Origin: Flavihumibacter stibioxidans
GTDB taxonomy: Bacteria > Bacteroidota > Bacteroidia > Chitinophagales > Chitinophagaceae
Assembly (NCBI RefSeq): GCF_014332695.1
Contig: NZ_MBUA01000023.1
Location: 372,001-436,000 of the forward strand
Direction: 5' to 3'
Length of the DNA stretch: 64,000 nt
The notes beneath the pieces are model-generated. The model was not told the origin of the DNA. It made no database searches and saw only the letters and a list, made by a program, of their open reading frames with translations. The position numbers were made by a program, and so were the translations under genes. Of this stretch, positions 28,032 through 36,519 are shown piece by piece; within the stretch, counting starts at the first letter, position 1; each line of letters opens with the position of its first letter.

Positions 28032-28194
28032 ATGGCTTCCGGCCATCCCTCCAAAAAAGAAGGCAACTTATCCTGTCAGGATCGCTGGGTTTGTTTGGAA
28101 TACTTAGCGCTCAGCTTGCAGGCGCTATACCTGATTCCCAGGATGGTGAACCAGTCATTGTACAATCGGAGGAAGGAATTCTCCGCTGACCATC
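28032..28194 (+). pseudogene. Out-of-frame signal-peptide portion of the cupin gene
   Basis: The ATG at 28032 opens MASGHPSKK. After a one-base change in the A6 run at 28053-28058, the next frame reads RRQLILSGSLGLFGILSAQL, a Bacteroidota-style export signal, and continues through DSQDGEPVIV. A second frame change near 28155-28175 then leads into GGRNSPLTIMISKDRQ, which is in frame with the cupin CDS. Two frame breaks within 160 bp suggest the full-length gene has decayed. Confidence 0.5.
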
Positions 28195-28572
28195 ATGATT
28201 TCGAAAGACCGCCAGGGAAATGAAAGCATGTGTTTTTGCAGGGAAGAGATTGCATCCGGTGAAGCCATCCCGGTACACAAACACCTGAATGAGGATGAAC
28301 TCATTTTTGCCTATGCGGGTGAAGCAACGATGCGAATCGGACAGAAGGAGATCATTTTGAAACAGGGGGCTGTGGCCTTGATACCAAAAGGCGTGTGGCA
28401 TGGGGTGAGGAATACGGGCAAAGAAAAATTCATCATGGTATTCAGTTATTCCCCAGCTGGTTTTGAAGAGTATTTCAGGGAAATGGGATCACCTGCCGGC
28501 ACGCCCTGGCAGCCAAAGAGTCAGGCGGAATTCGACAGGCTGGAGAAAAAATGGGGCATCGTGTATGAATAA
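28195..28572 (+). CDS. Cupin-domain protein (truncated at its N-terminus)
   Basis: A 125-residue single cupin. HKHLNEDELIFAYAGEATMRIG (about 28-49) is the first cupin motif with His-x-His and a downstream Glu, and KGVWHGVRNTG is the second. The C-terminal tail FDRLEKKWGIVYE resembles cupin proteins that follow a quercetin-dioxygenase-like fold. The ATG at 28195 is internal to a longer ancestral frame whose export signal is now out of frame, so the surviving product would be cytoplasmic if made at all. No partner gene is adjacent; it converges on typA. Confidence 0.72.
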   Translation: MISKDRQGNESMCFCREEIASGEAIPVHKHLNEDELIFAYAGEATMRIGQKEIILKQGAVALIPKGVWHGVRNTGKEKFIMVFSYSPAGFEEYFREMGSPAGTPWQPKSQAEFDRLEKKWGIVYE

Positions 28573-28580
28573 TACCCCAT

Positions 28581-28611
28581 AAAAAACCGCTGCTTTCGGG
28601 GGCAGCGGTTT
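28581..28611. terminator. Terminator between the cupin gene and typA
   Basis: AAACCGCTGC (28584-28593) pairs with GCAGCGGTTT (28602-28611) around an 8-base loop. On the minus strand the stem is followed by a run of six T, a good intrinsic terminator for typA. On the plus strand the T tract is short. Confidence 0.7.
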
Positions 28612-28616
28612 CCTAT

Positions 28617-28671
28617 GCGTCTGACGCACGTCTGACGTATGTCTGACGTACGTCAGACGCGCGTCAGACGG
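28617..28671. repeat. Array of five adjacent 11-bp CGTCTGACG-type units
   Basis: Three units read gcgtctgacgc, acgtctgacgt and atgtctgacgt, followed by two in inverted orientation (acgtcagacgc, gcgtcagacgg). All five abut with no spacer. The array lies between the terminator and the typA stop codon, overlapping neither gene. It is a less perfect relative of the palindromes at 27567 and 43622. Confidence 0.92.
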
Positions 28672-28672
28672 G

Positions 28673-30487
28673 TTATCCTACTTCTTCGGTTTTCATCATC
28701 TTGGTGAAGCGGTTACGGTCGTTCTCATCCAGGTAGATTTTACGCATCCGAATGAAATTCGGCGTTACCTCAATACACTCGTCGTGCTGGATGTACTCCA
28801 TGCACTCTTCCAGGCTCAGCAGGGTCTTCGGCGCAATGCGGGTAGCATCATCGCTTCCGCTCGCACGGTGGTTGGTCAGCTTTTTGCCTTCCGTTACGTT
28901 CACCACCAGGTCACCGGGCTTGATGTTCTCGGCAACGATCTGTCCCGCGTACACATCTTCTCCCGGATCCACAAAGAAGGTTCCGCGATCTTGTAATTTA
29001 TCGATAGAGTAACCGGTTGTTTTTTCTGTATTCTTGGAAATGAGCACCCCGTTGTTGCGTCCGGGGATGGGTCCCTTCCAGGGCTTGTACTCGCTGAAAC
29101 GGTGGGCCATCACGGCTTCGCCGGTAGTAGCGGTCAGCATCTGGGTACGCAGACCAATCAGTCCGCGCGAAGGAATTTCAAATTCCAGGTGCTGCATATC
29201 ACCCTTGGTTTCCATCACGTGCATCTCACCCTTTCGGCGGGTTACCAGGTCAATTACCTTGGAGGCGAATTCCTGCGGAACGTCCACCACCAGTACTTCA
29301 TACGGCTCACATTTCTTGCCATCGATGGTCTTCACGATCACCTGCGGCTGTCCTACAGTAAGTTCGTATCCTTCGCGGCGCATGGTTTCGATCAATACGC
29401 CCAGGTGAAGGATACCACGGCCATATACCTGGAAACTATCACCACTATCGGTATCGAATACACGAAGTGCGAGGTTCTTTTCGGTTTCCTTCATCAGGCG
29501 GTCGCGCAGGTGACGTGAGGTCACAAACTTACCGTCCTTACCAAAGAAAGGAGAGTTGTTGATGCTGAACAACATGTTCATGGTGGGCTCATCCACGCTG
29601 ATCACAGGTAATGCTTCCATTACTTCCTGGTCAGAAATGGTATCACCGATATTGAAGTCTTCCAATCCAACCACTGCACAGAGGTCACCGGCCAGCACTT
29701 CTGTTACCTTGCGCTTGCCCATGCCTTCAAATACATAAAGTTCACGGACACGCTGCTTTTTAACGGTGCCATCGGCCTGCATCAATGCGATCGGCTGGCC
29801 TTCCTTAATGCTTCCACGGGCAACTTTTCCAATGGCGATACGGCCAAGGAAGGAAGAATAATCGAGGGAAGTGATCTGCATCTGCAGGGGACCTTCTGCC
29901 ACTTTAGGCTCAGGTACGTATTTCAGGATGCCATCCATCAACGGCATGATGTCCTCACAGGGGGTGAGGCTGTCGTTGAACCAGCCATTCTTTCCGGAAC
30001 CGTAGAAGGTCGGGAAATCGAGCTGCTCTTCTGTAGCATCGAGGTTGAAGAATAATTCAAAAACCGCATCGTGTACTTCATCGGGACGGCAGTTGGGCTT
30101 GTCGACCTTATTGATCACCACGATGGGCTTCAGGTTGAGGTGCAGGGCTTTCTGCAGCACGAAACGGGTCTGCGGCATGGGGCCCTCGAAGGCATCCACG
30201 AGCAGGATAACCCCGTCGGCCATTTTTAACACGCGTTCCACCTCACCACCAAAGTCGGCGTGACCGGGTGTGTCGATAACGTTGATTTTCACATCTTTGT
30301 AAGTAACTGCAGCGTTCTTACTGAAGATGGTAATGCCTCGTTCGCGTTCCAGATCGTTGTTATCCATGATCAACTCACCGGTATCCTGGTTCTCGCGAAA
30401 CACTTTTGTAGTGTGGAGGATGCGGTCAACCAGGGTAGTCTTACCGTGGTCTACGTGTGCAATGATTGCAATATTTCTGATGTCCAT
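28673..30487 (-). CDS. typA: Ribosome-associated GTPase TypA/BipA
   Basis: A full-length 604-residue translational GTPase. The G1 loop is AHVDHGKT (10-17), with DTPGHADFGGEVERV for G3 and NKVDKPN for G4. It continues into the EF-G-like domains and the TypA-specific C-terminus (GPIPGRNNGVLISKN, KKLTNHRASGSDDA). BipA binds the 70S ribosome, helps 50S assembly and low-temperature growth, and is nearly universal in Bacteroidota. It is monocistronic here, with a near-consensus promoter 30 bp upstream and a terminator after the stop. Confidence 0.97.
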   Translation of the reverse strand: MDIRNIAIIAHVDHGKTTLVDRILHTTKVFRENQDTGELIMDNNDLERERGITIFSKNAAVTYKDVKINVIDTPGHADFGGEVERVLKMADGVILLVDAFEGPMPQTRFVLQKALHLNLKPIVVINKVDKPNCRPDEVHDAVFELFFNLDATEEQLDFPTFYGSGKNGWFNDSLTPCEDIMPLMDGILKYVPEPKVAEGPLQMQITSLDYSSFLGRIAIGKVARGSIKEGQPIALMQADGTVKKQRVRELYVFEGMGKRKVTEVLAGDLCAVVGLEDFNIGDTISDQEVMEALPVISVDEPTMNMLFSINNSPFFGKDGKFVTSRHLRDRLMKETEKNLALRVFDTDSGDSFQVYGRGILHLGVLIETMRREGYELTVGQPQVIVKTIDGKKCEPYEVLVVDVPQEFASKVIDLVTRRKGEMHVMETKGDMQHLEFEIPSRGLIGLRTQMLTATTGEAVMAHRFSEYKPWKGPIPGRNNGVLISKNTEKTTGYSIDKLQDRGTFFVDPGEDVYAGQIVAENIKPGDLVVNVTEGKKLTNHRASGSDDATRIAPKTLLSLEECMEYIQHDECIEVTPNFIRMRKIYLDENDRNRFTKMMKTEEVG

Positions 30488-30517
30488 AATGTACTTACTC
30501 GGGCCCTAATTGGCGCG

Positions 30518-30547
30518 CAAAGGTACGCCTATTTACTGGGCTGGCAA
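30518..30547 (-). promoter_or_regulatory. Near-consensus Bacteroidota promoter for typA
   Basis: On the minus strand TTG (30547-30545) is followed after exactly 19 bases by TACCTTTG (30525-30518). This matches the Bacteroidota housekeeping sigma pattern of a -33 TTTG and a -7 TAnnTTTG at 19-bp spacing. It is the best complete promoter I found in the window. Confidence 0.65.
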
Positions 30548-30591
30548 GCAATCCGGAATAAAGATTATGTTATATATATGCCTGTTTCCGC

Positions 30592-31719
30592 TTACACCCT
30601 GATATAAATTTTCCTTCTGTCCAGCCACCAACCGGCAAGCCAGCAGATCATCATTATCGAAAGCGCGAAAAGGAAGGATCCTATATATCCACCGAAACGA
30701 CTGAAAACCAGGTCATAAAGATGAGTGTACCAGGATGTTCCGTCCGGTGTCTTGAAAAACCACAGTAAAATAGCGATCAATTCTGACAGGAGATAAATAA
30801 AAAGTGGATTTTTCCCGAATACAGTAAAAAACGAGGTCCAGCCGGTTTTCTTCCTGATGTCAGCTATGTAGATGACAGCTCCCAGGATGTTGGCGCCCAA
30901 CCCCACGGTCAGTACTACGAAAGAGCTGGTCCAGAGTTTCTTATTGACCGGGAACACCCCGTTCCAGCAATACGCTATAAACAGCGCCGCTACTCCTGCC
31001 AGCAACAACAGTCCCAGGGTCTCCCAACTGGTACCTTTCCGCCTCACCAGGTCGCCCGCCCAGAAACCGGCCACCACATTCGCCACTGCCGGCATTGTGC
31101 TGAGCAAACCCTCCGGATCAAATGCAACCCCTTCCCCATGGTACAGGTGGTTCTCACCGACCAGCCACCTATCCAGGTAAAAGCCTGCATTTCCCTGCAT
31201 GCTTAAAGGATCGGCCGGATCCCCGAACCAGTACAATATGCCCCAGTATAGCAACAGAAAGACTACAGCAAGGATATAGGTTGCCCTGGGCTTCAGCCAC
31301 CAGATCATGGTGGCTGCGATCCCATAACAGAGTGCGATCCGCTGCAAAACCCCGAACACACGGGTCTCGGAAAACGGGAAAGCACTGAAATCCTTACCAT
31401 CATATTTCACAAACGGGAACCAGTACATCAGGTATCCGAGCAGGAAAATAATTAAAGTTCGCTTAAGGATCTTCGTTAGCACCGCACTGTTGCTCATCGT
31501 TTCCCATCTGGGCAATACAAATGCAATGGCATTCCCGACAGCAAACAGGAAGGACGGAAATACCAGGTCGGTTGGTGTGAAGCCATGCCACTGGGCATGC
31601 AGCAGCGGTGCGAAGGTGGTGGCGGAGTTTCCGGGCGTATTTACGATGATCATGAAACAGACGGTGAGTCCGCGAAAAACATCCAGCGCCAGGAAACGGG
31701 CAGGGGCAGTTTTATTCAT
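30592..31719 (-). CDS. NagX-like membrane acyltransferase (heparan-glucosaminide N-acetyltransferase-like)
   Basis: A 375-residue polytopic membrane protein with about 10 hydrophobic helices. The N-terminus ALDVFRGLTVCFMIIVNTPG (12-31) followed by WHGFTPTDLVFPSFLFAVG is the signature of the DUF5009/HGSNAT-like acyltransferase group, named NagX in chitin/GlcNAc loci. These proteins are thought to acetylate or transport amino sugars across the inner membrane. The gene is monocistronic on the minus strand and divergent from the alpha/beta hydrolase. With GH20 and the GH2 glucosaminidase-like enzyme, a link to amino-sugar scavenging is possible. Confidence 0.82.
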   Translation of the reverse strand: MNKTAPARFLALDVFRGLTVCFMIIVNTPGNSATTFAPLLHAQWHGFTPTDLVFPSFLFAVGNAIAFVLPRWETMSNSAVLTKILKRTLIIFLLGYLMYWFPFVKYDGKDFSAFPFSETRVFGVLQRIALCYGIAATMIWWLKPRATYILAVVFLLLYWGILYWFGDPADPLSMQGNAGFYLDRWLVGENHLYHGEGVAFDPEGLLSTMPAVANVVAGFWAGDLVRRKGTSWETLGLLLLAGVAALFIAYCWNGVFPVNKKLWTSSFVVLTVGLGANILGAVIYIADIRKKTGWTSFFTVFGKNPLFIYLLSELIAILLWFFKTPDGTSWYTHLYDLVFSRFGGYIGSFLFALSIMMICWLAGWWLDRRKIYIRV

Positions 31720-31812
31720 GTAAGCGAATTAGTTTATCCGAATGTAACATGTTTCTTGCGGTCAGGCGGGATTCTGACAGACAATTTGTAGCTTGTAGCA
31801 TCAATAGTTTTT

Positions 31813-32826
31813 ATGCGTAAAAAATGGTTGCTGGCCATTCCGGCACTGCTCTTTGTTGGATATATCGTGGGACCTAATCCGTCTACTCCCGTTTACCGTA
31901 CCGACCTGCCGGTACTGCCTTCCGATGCCGGGGAACTGGAGACCCACATAAAAAACAAGGAAGCCGAACACAAAATAAAGCCCGATAACCAGGCCCGCAT
32001 CGTCTGGTTCAATGATTCCATCAAACAACAGACGGAATACGCCATCGTTTACCTGCATGGATTTTCCGCCTCCCAGTTTGAAGGAGCGCCTACGCATACC
32101 AATATCGCCCGTAAATTCGGCGCCAACATCTACCTGTCAAGGTTAGCCGAACATGGCATTGATACCACCGACGCACTGGTTAATCTGACGCCGGAAAAAT
32201 ATTGGGAAAGCGCTAAGGAAGCATTGGCTATCGGAAAGCAACTGGGGAGAAAGCTGATCCTGATGGGCACATCTACGGGCGGTACCAACGCCATCCAGTT
32301 GGCAGCAACCTACCCTGATGATGTCCATGCGTTGATACTGCTATCCCCCAATATAGCCATCAACGACCCGAATGCCTGGCTGCTCAACAATCCATGGGGA
32401 TTACAGGTGGCGAAACTGGTGCTGGGCAGTCCATACAGATATTCCTCCGACAAGCGACCAATGTACAACCAGTACTGGAACAGCCCCTACCGGCTGGAAG
32501 CGACAGTAGCGCTGGAGGAAATGCTGGAAACAACCATGTTGCCGGAAACTTTTTCGAAAGTAAAGCAACCCGTATTGCTCCTGTACTACTACAAGGATGA
32601 GGACAACCAGGATCCGGTGGTAAAGGTATCCGCTATGCGGGAAATGTTTCACCAACTGGGTACGGCACCCAATTTAAAAAAGGAAATATCAATGCCGCTG
32701 ACCGGCGATCATGTGATCGGCTCCCCGTTCAAATCCAGGGATGCAGCCGGGGTGGAAAGGGAGATAGAACAATTCATGAAGCAGGTAGTCCTTCAGCAAC
32801 AGGTGTCAGATTCCAACCATCCTTGA
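31813..32826 (+). CDS. Membrane-anchored alpha/beta hydrolase (S33-like)
   Basis: A 337-residue hydrolase with an N-terminal signal anchor (WLLAIPALLFVGYIVG). The oxyanion segment YLHGFSASQFEG precedes the nucleophile elbow GTSTGG with Ser154, and a C-terminal GDHVIGSP supplies the His. It belongs with lysophospholipase/serine-aminopeptidase-type hydrolases facing the periplasm. Its substrate is unknown. Its last 21 bases overlap the 3' end of the convergent TM2 gene at 32806-32826. Confidence 0.82.
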   Translation: MRKKWLLAIPALLFVGYIVGPNPSTPVYRTDLPVLPSDAGELETHIKNKEAEHKIKPDNQARIVWFNDSIKQQTEYAIVYLHGFSASQFEGAPTHTNIARKFGANIYLSRLAEHGIDTTDALVNLTPEKYWESAKEALAIGKQLGRKLILMGTSTGGTNAIQLAATYPDDVHALILLSPNIAINDPNAWLLNNPWGLQVAKLVLGSPYRYSSDKRPMYNQYWNSPYRLEATVALEEMLETTMLPETFSKVKQPVLLLYYYKDEDNQDPVVKVSAMREMFHQLGTAPNLKKEISMPLTGDHVIGSPFKSRDAAGVEREIEQFMKQVVLQQQVSDSNHP

Positions 32827-33153
32827 CGACTCATACATCTGTTCGAGGTTGTAGTCAGTTGCAAGTCTTTTGTGATTGACGATATCGACGATGGTACCGA
32901 TGAGACAGAGACCTCCTGTGAGAAAGTAAACTACGCCCAGTCCAACTTCCCCGGTGATCATGCGCTGGATACCTGCTACGCCGATAAAGCCAAGGCAGGT
33001 CAGCAAAAGAATTTCATCAGGCTTTTTTCTTTTACCGCTGTAGAGCATCAGGAACTGGTTTCGCTGGGAGTCGGTCATTTTGCTGGTGAGTTCCCTTATC
33101 CCGGCCATCTCTTCCGGCTGCAGTCCGGGCAGCCCCATCAGGTAATTATCCAT
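32806..33153 (-). CDS. TM2-domain membrane protein
   Basis: A 115-residue protein with a soluble N-terminal half (SKMTDSQRNQFLMLYSGKRKKPDEIL) and two membrane helices separated by a short loop (LLLTCLGFIGVAGIQRMITGEVGLGVVYFLTGGLCLIGTIVDIV), the TM2 layout. Function is not established for the family. Its start overlaps the DUF2752 gene stop by 8 bp, so the two are co-translated, a pairing common in Bacteroidota. The 3' end overlaps the convergent hydrolase gene. Confidence 0.85.
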   Translation of the reverse strand: MDNYLMGLPGLQPEEMAGIRELTSKMTDSQRNQFLMLYSGKRKKPDEILLLTCLGFIGVAGIQRMITGEVGLGVVYFLTGGLCLIGTIVDIVNHKRLATDYNLEQMYESSRMVGI

Positions 33154-33502
33154 GAATTATGTTTTGGGTTTTATAGTTAACTGTTACCAGTTTGATGATT
33201 CGTGCTGCAATGGCTAACAGTGCAGGTATGCCTGCCCAATGATATGTAAGGGATTGTGTAAAACGGCCATGCATAACCGCATTAATGCTGCGACCGATTC
33301 CGCAACCCATACAATTACCTTCGCCCGGCACCAGGTCAATTCCGGCTGCCCTGAAAGGACACCACCCCTGTGCATTTTCAGCAGGGTTGATCATGGTATA
33401 AAGCCACACCATGGCTCCGGTCCAGATCAGCAACTCATTGTTACGGTATAACCAGTTGATTACCATCCACCCAAATATAATTAAATTCCACCTCCCTTTC
33501 AC
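33146..33502 (-). CDS. DUF2752 membrane protein
   Basis: A 118-residue protein with the DUF2752 core CPFRAAGIDLVPGEGNCMGCGIGRS, where the family normally reads CPF...CPGCG..R, plus membrane segments on either side. The first in-frame start is GTG at 33502, and an ATG at 33466 (residue 13) is an alternative. It is co-transcribed with the TM2 gene. The role is unknown; the conserved Cys residues hint at metal or thiol chemistry but that is inference. Confidence 0.78.
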   Translation of the reverse strand: MKGRWNLIIFGWMVINWLYRNNELLIWTGAMVWLYTMINPAENAQGWCPFRAAGIDLVPGEGNCMGCGIGRSINAVMHGRFTQSLTYHWAGIPALLAIAARIIKLVTVNYKTQNIIHG

Positions 33503-33540
33503 CTCTCAGGTATCCAATATCAGTTCTCACCACTCACCCC

Positions 33541-33548
33541 TATCTTTG
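33541..33548 (+). promoter_or_regulatory. Predicted -7 element for the FabH-like gene
   Basis: TATCTTTG matches TAnnTTTG fully and lies 18 bp before the start codon at 33567. No clear -33 element is visible. Confidence 0.4.
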
Positions 33549-33566
33549 TTTACTAAACAGCTTGCT

Positions 33567-34610
33567 ATGATCCGCTCCAGAATCGCCGGAATTGGAATGT
33601 ATGTCCCGAAGAATGTAGTGACCAACAACGACCTTACCCAGTACATGGACACCAATGATGAGTGGATCCAGGAAAGAACAGGAATAAAAGAAAGGCGCTG
33701 GGCGGACCGGACCGGCGAAACCACTACCACCATGGCGGTGGAGGCAGCGCGGATCGCTATTGAAAGGGCGGGAATCACCGCGCAGGATGTTGACTTTATC
33801 GTATTCGCCACATTATCTCCCGATTATTATTTTCCCGGCTGCGGGGTATTGGTGCAACGTGCCCTGAAGATGAAGGAGATCGGGGCGCTGGACGTGCGCA
33901 ACCAGTGCAGTGGTTTCGTGTATGCCTTATCGGTAGCCGACCAGTTTATCCGCACAGGAACCTATAAAAATATTTTAGTAATAGGCAGTGAGAAACATTC
34001 CTTCGGGCTGGACCTTACCACCCGCGGCAGGAATGTATCCGTGATCTTTGGTGATGGCGCCGGTGCGGTTATCCTGCAACCCACTACAGAAGAAGGCCGC
34101 GGGATATTAAGCACCCATCTGCACAGTGATGGCGAAAGCGCAGAGATCCTGGCTATGTATAACCCTGGTACCCATGCCAACCATTGGGGTCATCATGCCG
34201 ACTTTAACGATGCGCCGGTGGCAGACATGTTCATGAGTCATGCCATGATCGACAATGCGCAGAATTTCCCCTTTATGGACGGACCGGCAGTATTCAAAAA
34301 AGCCATTGTCAAATTCCCGGAAGTAATCATGGAAGCGTTGGAAGCCAGTAAACTCAAACCATCCGATATCAATATGCTGATACCGCACCAGGCAAACCTG
34401 CGCATAGCACAGTTCGTGCAGCAGAAACTCGGACTGGGTGATGACCAGGTGTACAATAATATCCAGCAGTATGGAAATACCACAGCGGCATCGGTGCCCA
34501 TTGCCCTTTGTGAGGCCTGGGAAAAAGGAAAAATCAAGGAAGGCGACCTGGTATGCCTGGCTGCCTTCGGCAGTGGTTTCACCTGGGCCAGTGCACTGTT
34601 GAGATGGTAG
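33567..34610 (+). CDS. 3-oxoacyl-ACP synthase III (FabH-like)
   Basis: A 347-residue thiolase-fold enzyme with the complete KAS III triad: Cys114 in RNQCSGF, His274 in PHQANLRI, and Asn304 in NTTAASVP. I start at ATG 33567; the frame upstream is not family-like. KAS III enzymes start fatty-acid chains from acyl-CoA and malonyl-ACP. Here the gene is alone rather than in a fab operon, so it may be a paralogue with a special starter (branched or long acyl), or a DarB-like enzyme for alkylresorcinol. No darA-like partner is visible next to it. Confidence 0.88.
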   Translation: MIRSRIAGIGMYVPKNVVTNNDLTQYMDTNDEWIQERTGIKERRWADRTGETTTTMAVEAARIAIERAGITAQDVDFIVFATLSPDYYFPGCGVLVQRALKMKEIGALDVRNQCSGFVYALSVADQFIRTGTYKNILVIGSEKHSFGLDLTTRGRNVSVIFGDGAGAVILQPTTEEGRGILSTHLHSDGESAEILAMYNPGTHANHWGHHADFNDAPVADMFMSHAMIDNAQNFPFMDGPAVFKKAIVKFPEVIMEALEASKLKPSDINMLIPHQANLRIAQFVQQKLGLGDDQVYNNIQQYGNTTAASVPIALCEAWEKGKIKEGDLVCLAAFGSGFTWASALLRW

Positions 34611-34705
34611 GATTTTAACCTGTTTTAGCCGGATATTCACTTACGGCTGGTAATTTATTAGGATAAGGTTAATTTAAGGTCTGTTTTACACTTAAAACGA
34701 CCGAT

Positions 34706-35590
34706 ATGAAGGTTCTGCATTTTACCATCCCGGTACCGGGCGAAAGAAATATCATAGTGCAGCGGGATAAAATGCCTTATATGTATCCGCACCTGCACCG
34801 CCATGATGAAATGCAGCTCACCTGGATTATCAAAGGGGAAGGCACACTGGTAGTGGAAAATAATATGCACCCGTTCCGGTCCAACGAGATCTATTGCATC
34901 GGCGCCAACCAGCCCCATGTATTTAAGAATGAACCCGATTATTTTTCCGGTGACCTGGAGGTGGAAGCGCTGACGATCTTCTTCAATCCGAATGGAAAAC
35001 TCCGGCACCTTTTTGAACTGGCAGAAACCAGGCAGATCAGGAGTTTCCTCCACAAGCACCGGACGGGTTTCATGTTACCCGAAGAAACTGTTGAAGAGAT
35101 CAGCGGTCAGATATCACTGATAGAAGAACAGGGCGGGGTTGAACAGCTAATTTCCTTCCTGGATATGCTCAGGAAATTCTCTGCCTTCACCAACCTGAAA
35201 GAACTTTCGGGCATATCGGAAATGGCAGGATTCAGCGAGCATGAAGGGATTCGGCTGGGGAATATTTACAACTATATCCTGGGCAATTATGCCCGGCAAA
35301 TCACCCTGGAGGACGTTGCCCGGCAGGCGCATATGACTCCGCAGGCGTTCTGTCGATATTTCAAAAAAAGGACCCGGCATACATTTGTATCCTTCCTGAA
35401 TGAAGTGCGCATCAATGAAGCCTGCAAGAAATTGACGGACGGAACATTTGACAGTATTTCCGCCATTGCCTACAACTGCGGATTCAACAGCATCACCAAT
35501 TTCAACCGGGTGTTTAAGTCCGTGGTAGGAAAATCACCCAGCGAATATGTGGAGGAGTATTTCCTGCATACGTATGAGGCAGCGAGTTAG
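34706..35590 (+). CDS. AraC-family transcriptional regulator with cupin sensor domain
   Basis: A 294-residue regulator. The N-terminal half is a cupin-like ligand domain (HLHRHDEMQLTWIIKGEGTL, then GANQPHVF). The C-terminal ~100 residues form the double helix-turn-helix (ITLEDVARQAHMTPQAFCRYFKKRT and ISAIAYNCGFNSITNFNRVFKSVVGKSPSEY). Regulators of this type usually answer to sugars and activate nearby catabolic genes. No divergent target is adjacent, but the GH127 and hydroxyproline genes begin about 1-3 kb downstream. The ligand is unknown. Confidence 0.9.
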   Translation: MKVLHFTIPVPGERNIIVQRDKMPYMYPHLHRHDEMQLTWIIKGEGTLVVENNMHPFRSNEIYCIGANQPHVFKNEPDYFSGDLEVEALTIFFNPNGKLRHLFELAETRQIRSFLHKHRTGFMLPEETVEEISGQISLIEEQGGVEQLISFLDMLRKFSAFTNLKELSGISEMAGFSEHEGIRLGNIYNYILGNYARQITLEDVARQAHMTPQAFCRYFKKRTRHTFVSFLNEVRINEACKKLTDGTFDSISAIAYNCGFNSITNFNRVFKSVVGKSPSEYVEEYFLHTYEAAS

Positions 35591-35674
35591 GGAATTCCGC
35601 TCCAAAAAAACATTGCCTTCACAACAGGTAATGCCGGGTAAAACAAACACGAACAACTAATATATATCTGGCTT

Positions 35675-35726
35675 ATAGTGGTTATTCAGACCCGGAATAA
35701 GGTGACCTGCTTCCGTGGAATTTCCA
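35675..35726. repeat. Copy A of a 52-bp direct repeat, IS21-terminus-like
   Basis: It starts atagtggttattcag, contains the core cccggaataaggtg, and ends gtggaatttcca. It matches the copy at 36466-36517 at 46 of 52 positions in the same orientation. The GGAATAAGGTGGTCA / GTGGAATTTCCA words resemble IS21-family terminal repeats of Bacteroidota from memory. No istA/istB gene lies nearby. Confidence 0.75.
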
Positions 35727-35748
35727 ATAAAGAGACAGTTTTCACGCA

Positions 35749-36351
35749 TCATTTTATCTGCAAAAAACACCAGTTGGTGTAAAATGTCTTCCAGGCATTG
35801 AATCCCAGCCCCTGTTTACCGATGGGGAAAATAATGGAGGAAGCGGAATTCGGAATGGAATTGCCTAAATAATAGGCTGCCCTTTTATCCCGGCTCTCAC
35901 TTACTACCTTTCGATAACTCAGTTTCCTGTCCTTATCGACCAATGCCTCCACCAGTGCCAGGTCGCCGGCGCTTTTCGTTGCAACTGTCTTTTCACCTTC
36001 AGACCGGTCCACATTGGTTTCATTATCATTGTAAACAATAACGATTTCATTCCCGATAACTGAGCTAATCACCCCTGAGGAAGAAACAGAAACGGAGGGC
36101 GATTGTACCAGCTTAATAGTTCCAGAGCCACTACCCGCGGAACTGGATAAAACCATTTTCCTTGGAATGGCCACATGCTCAAATGTTTTGTTGTTCATAT
36201 CAGGAAAAAAAAGAAGCACCGGACCAACGTTCAGGGTGGAAGTAGTCACCGTCTTTGTCTCGTTTCGCATGTTGGGCACCGATTGAGAGATTTTTACGTC
36301 AACATGCTCCGGACTGCCGGAAATGGCAATGGATCCATTTTCCAGTTCCAT
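35749..36351 (-). CDS. Orphan hypothetical protein between IS-like repeats
   Basis: A 200-residue ORF with no signal peptide and no recognised domain. It is rich in Ser, Val and Gly and looks beta-stranded (MVLSSSAGSGSGTIKLVQSPSVSVSSSG), with an acidic middle. The ATG at 36351 lies next to an inverted fragment of the repeat family that brackets it (copies at 35675 and 36466). It may be the C-terminal remnant of a longer secreted protein, a passenger of a mobile element, or a spurious ORF. Codon texture looks plausible for coding. Confidence 0.5.
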   Translation of the reverse strand: MELENGSIAISGSPEHVDVKISQSVPNMRNETKTVTTSTLNVGPVLLFFPDMNNKTFEHVAIPRKMVLSSSAGSGSGTIKLVQSPSVSVSSSGVISSVIGNEIVIVYNDNETNVDRSEGEKTVATKSAGDLALVEALVDKDRKLSYRKVVSESRDKRAAYYLGNSIPNSASSIIFPIGKQGLGFNAWKTFYTNWCFLQIK

Positions 36352-36359
36352 CAGTGGAA

Positions 36360-36382
36360 ATTCCGCTCTGTATAATCACTAT
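36360..36382. repeat. Inverted fragment of the IS21-like repeat
   Basis: Read on the minus strand this begins atagtgattatacagag and ends cggaat, matching the first ~24 bases of copies A and B with a few changes and one missing base. It faces the two direct copies, so the segment 35675-36517 has both direct and inverted ends. Confidence 0.5.
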
Positions 36383-36465
36383 TTTCCGTCAATAATTGAT
36401 CACAGAAATCAATGCAGACAAAATCGCTGCCATTAGAGAATTGATTCGAAATTTGTACCTGACTA

Positions 36466-36517
36466 ATAGTGGTCATTCAGGCCCGGAATAAGGTGGTCAG
36501 CTTCAGTGGAATTTCCA
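36466..36517. repeat. Copy B of the 52-bp IS21-terminus-like direct repeat
   Basis: Starts atagtggtcattcag, core cccggaataaggtggtcag, ends gtggaatttcca. It ends 2 bp before the stop codon of the TPR lipoprotein gene at 36520. Six positions differ from copy A at 35675-35726. Confidence 0.75.
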
Positions 36518-36519
36518 CC

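Noticed and set aside
27696-28223. Plus-strand frame of about 175 codons before the cupin gene
   Set aside because: It has a GTG start, no recognised domain, and its last part reads the cupin gene out of frame. I treat the region as degraded sequence.
33472-33479. A perfect TAnnTTTG on the minus strand inside the DUF2752 gene
   Set aside because: It would place transcription start at nearly the same base as the alternative ATG at 33466, leaving no leader. Chance occurrence is likely in AT-rich sequence.
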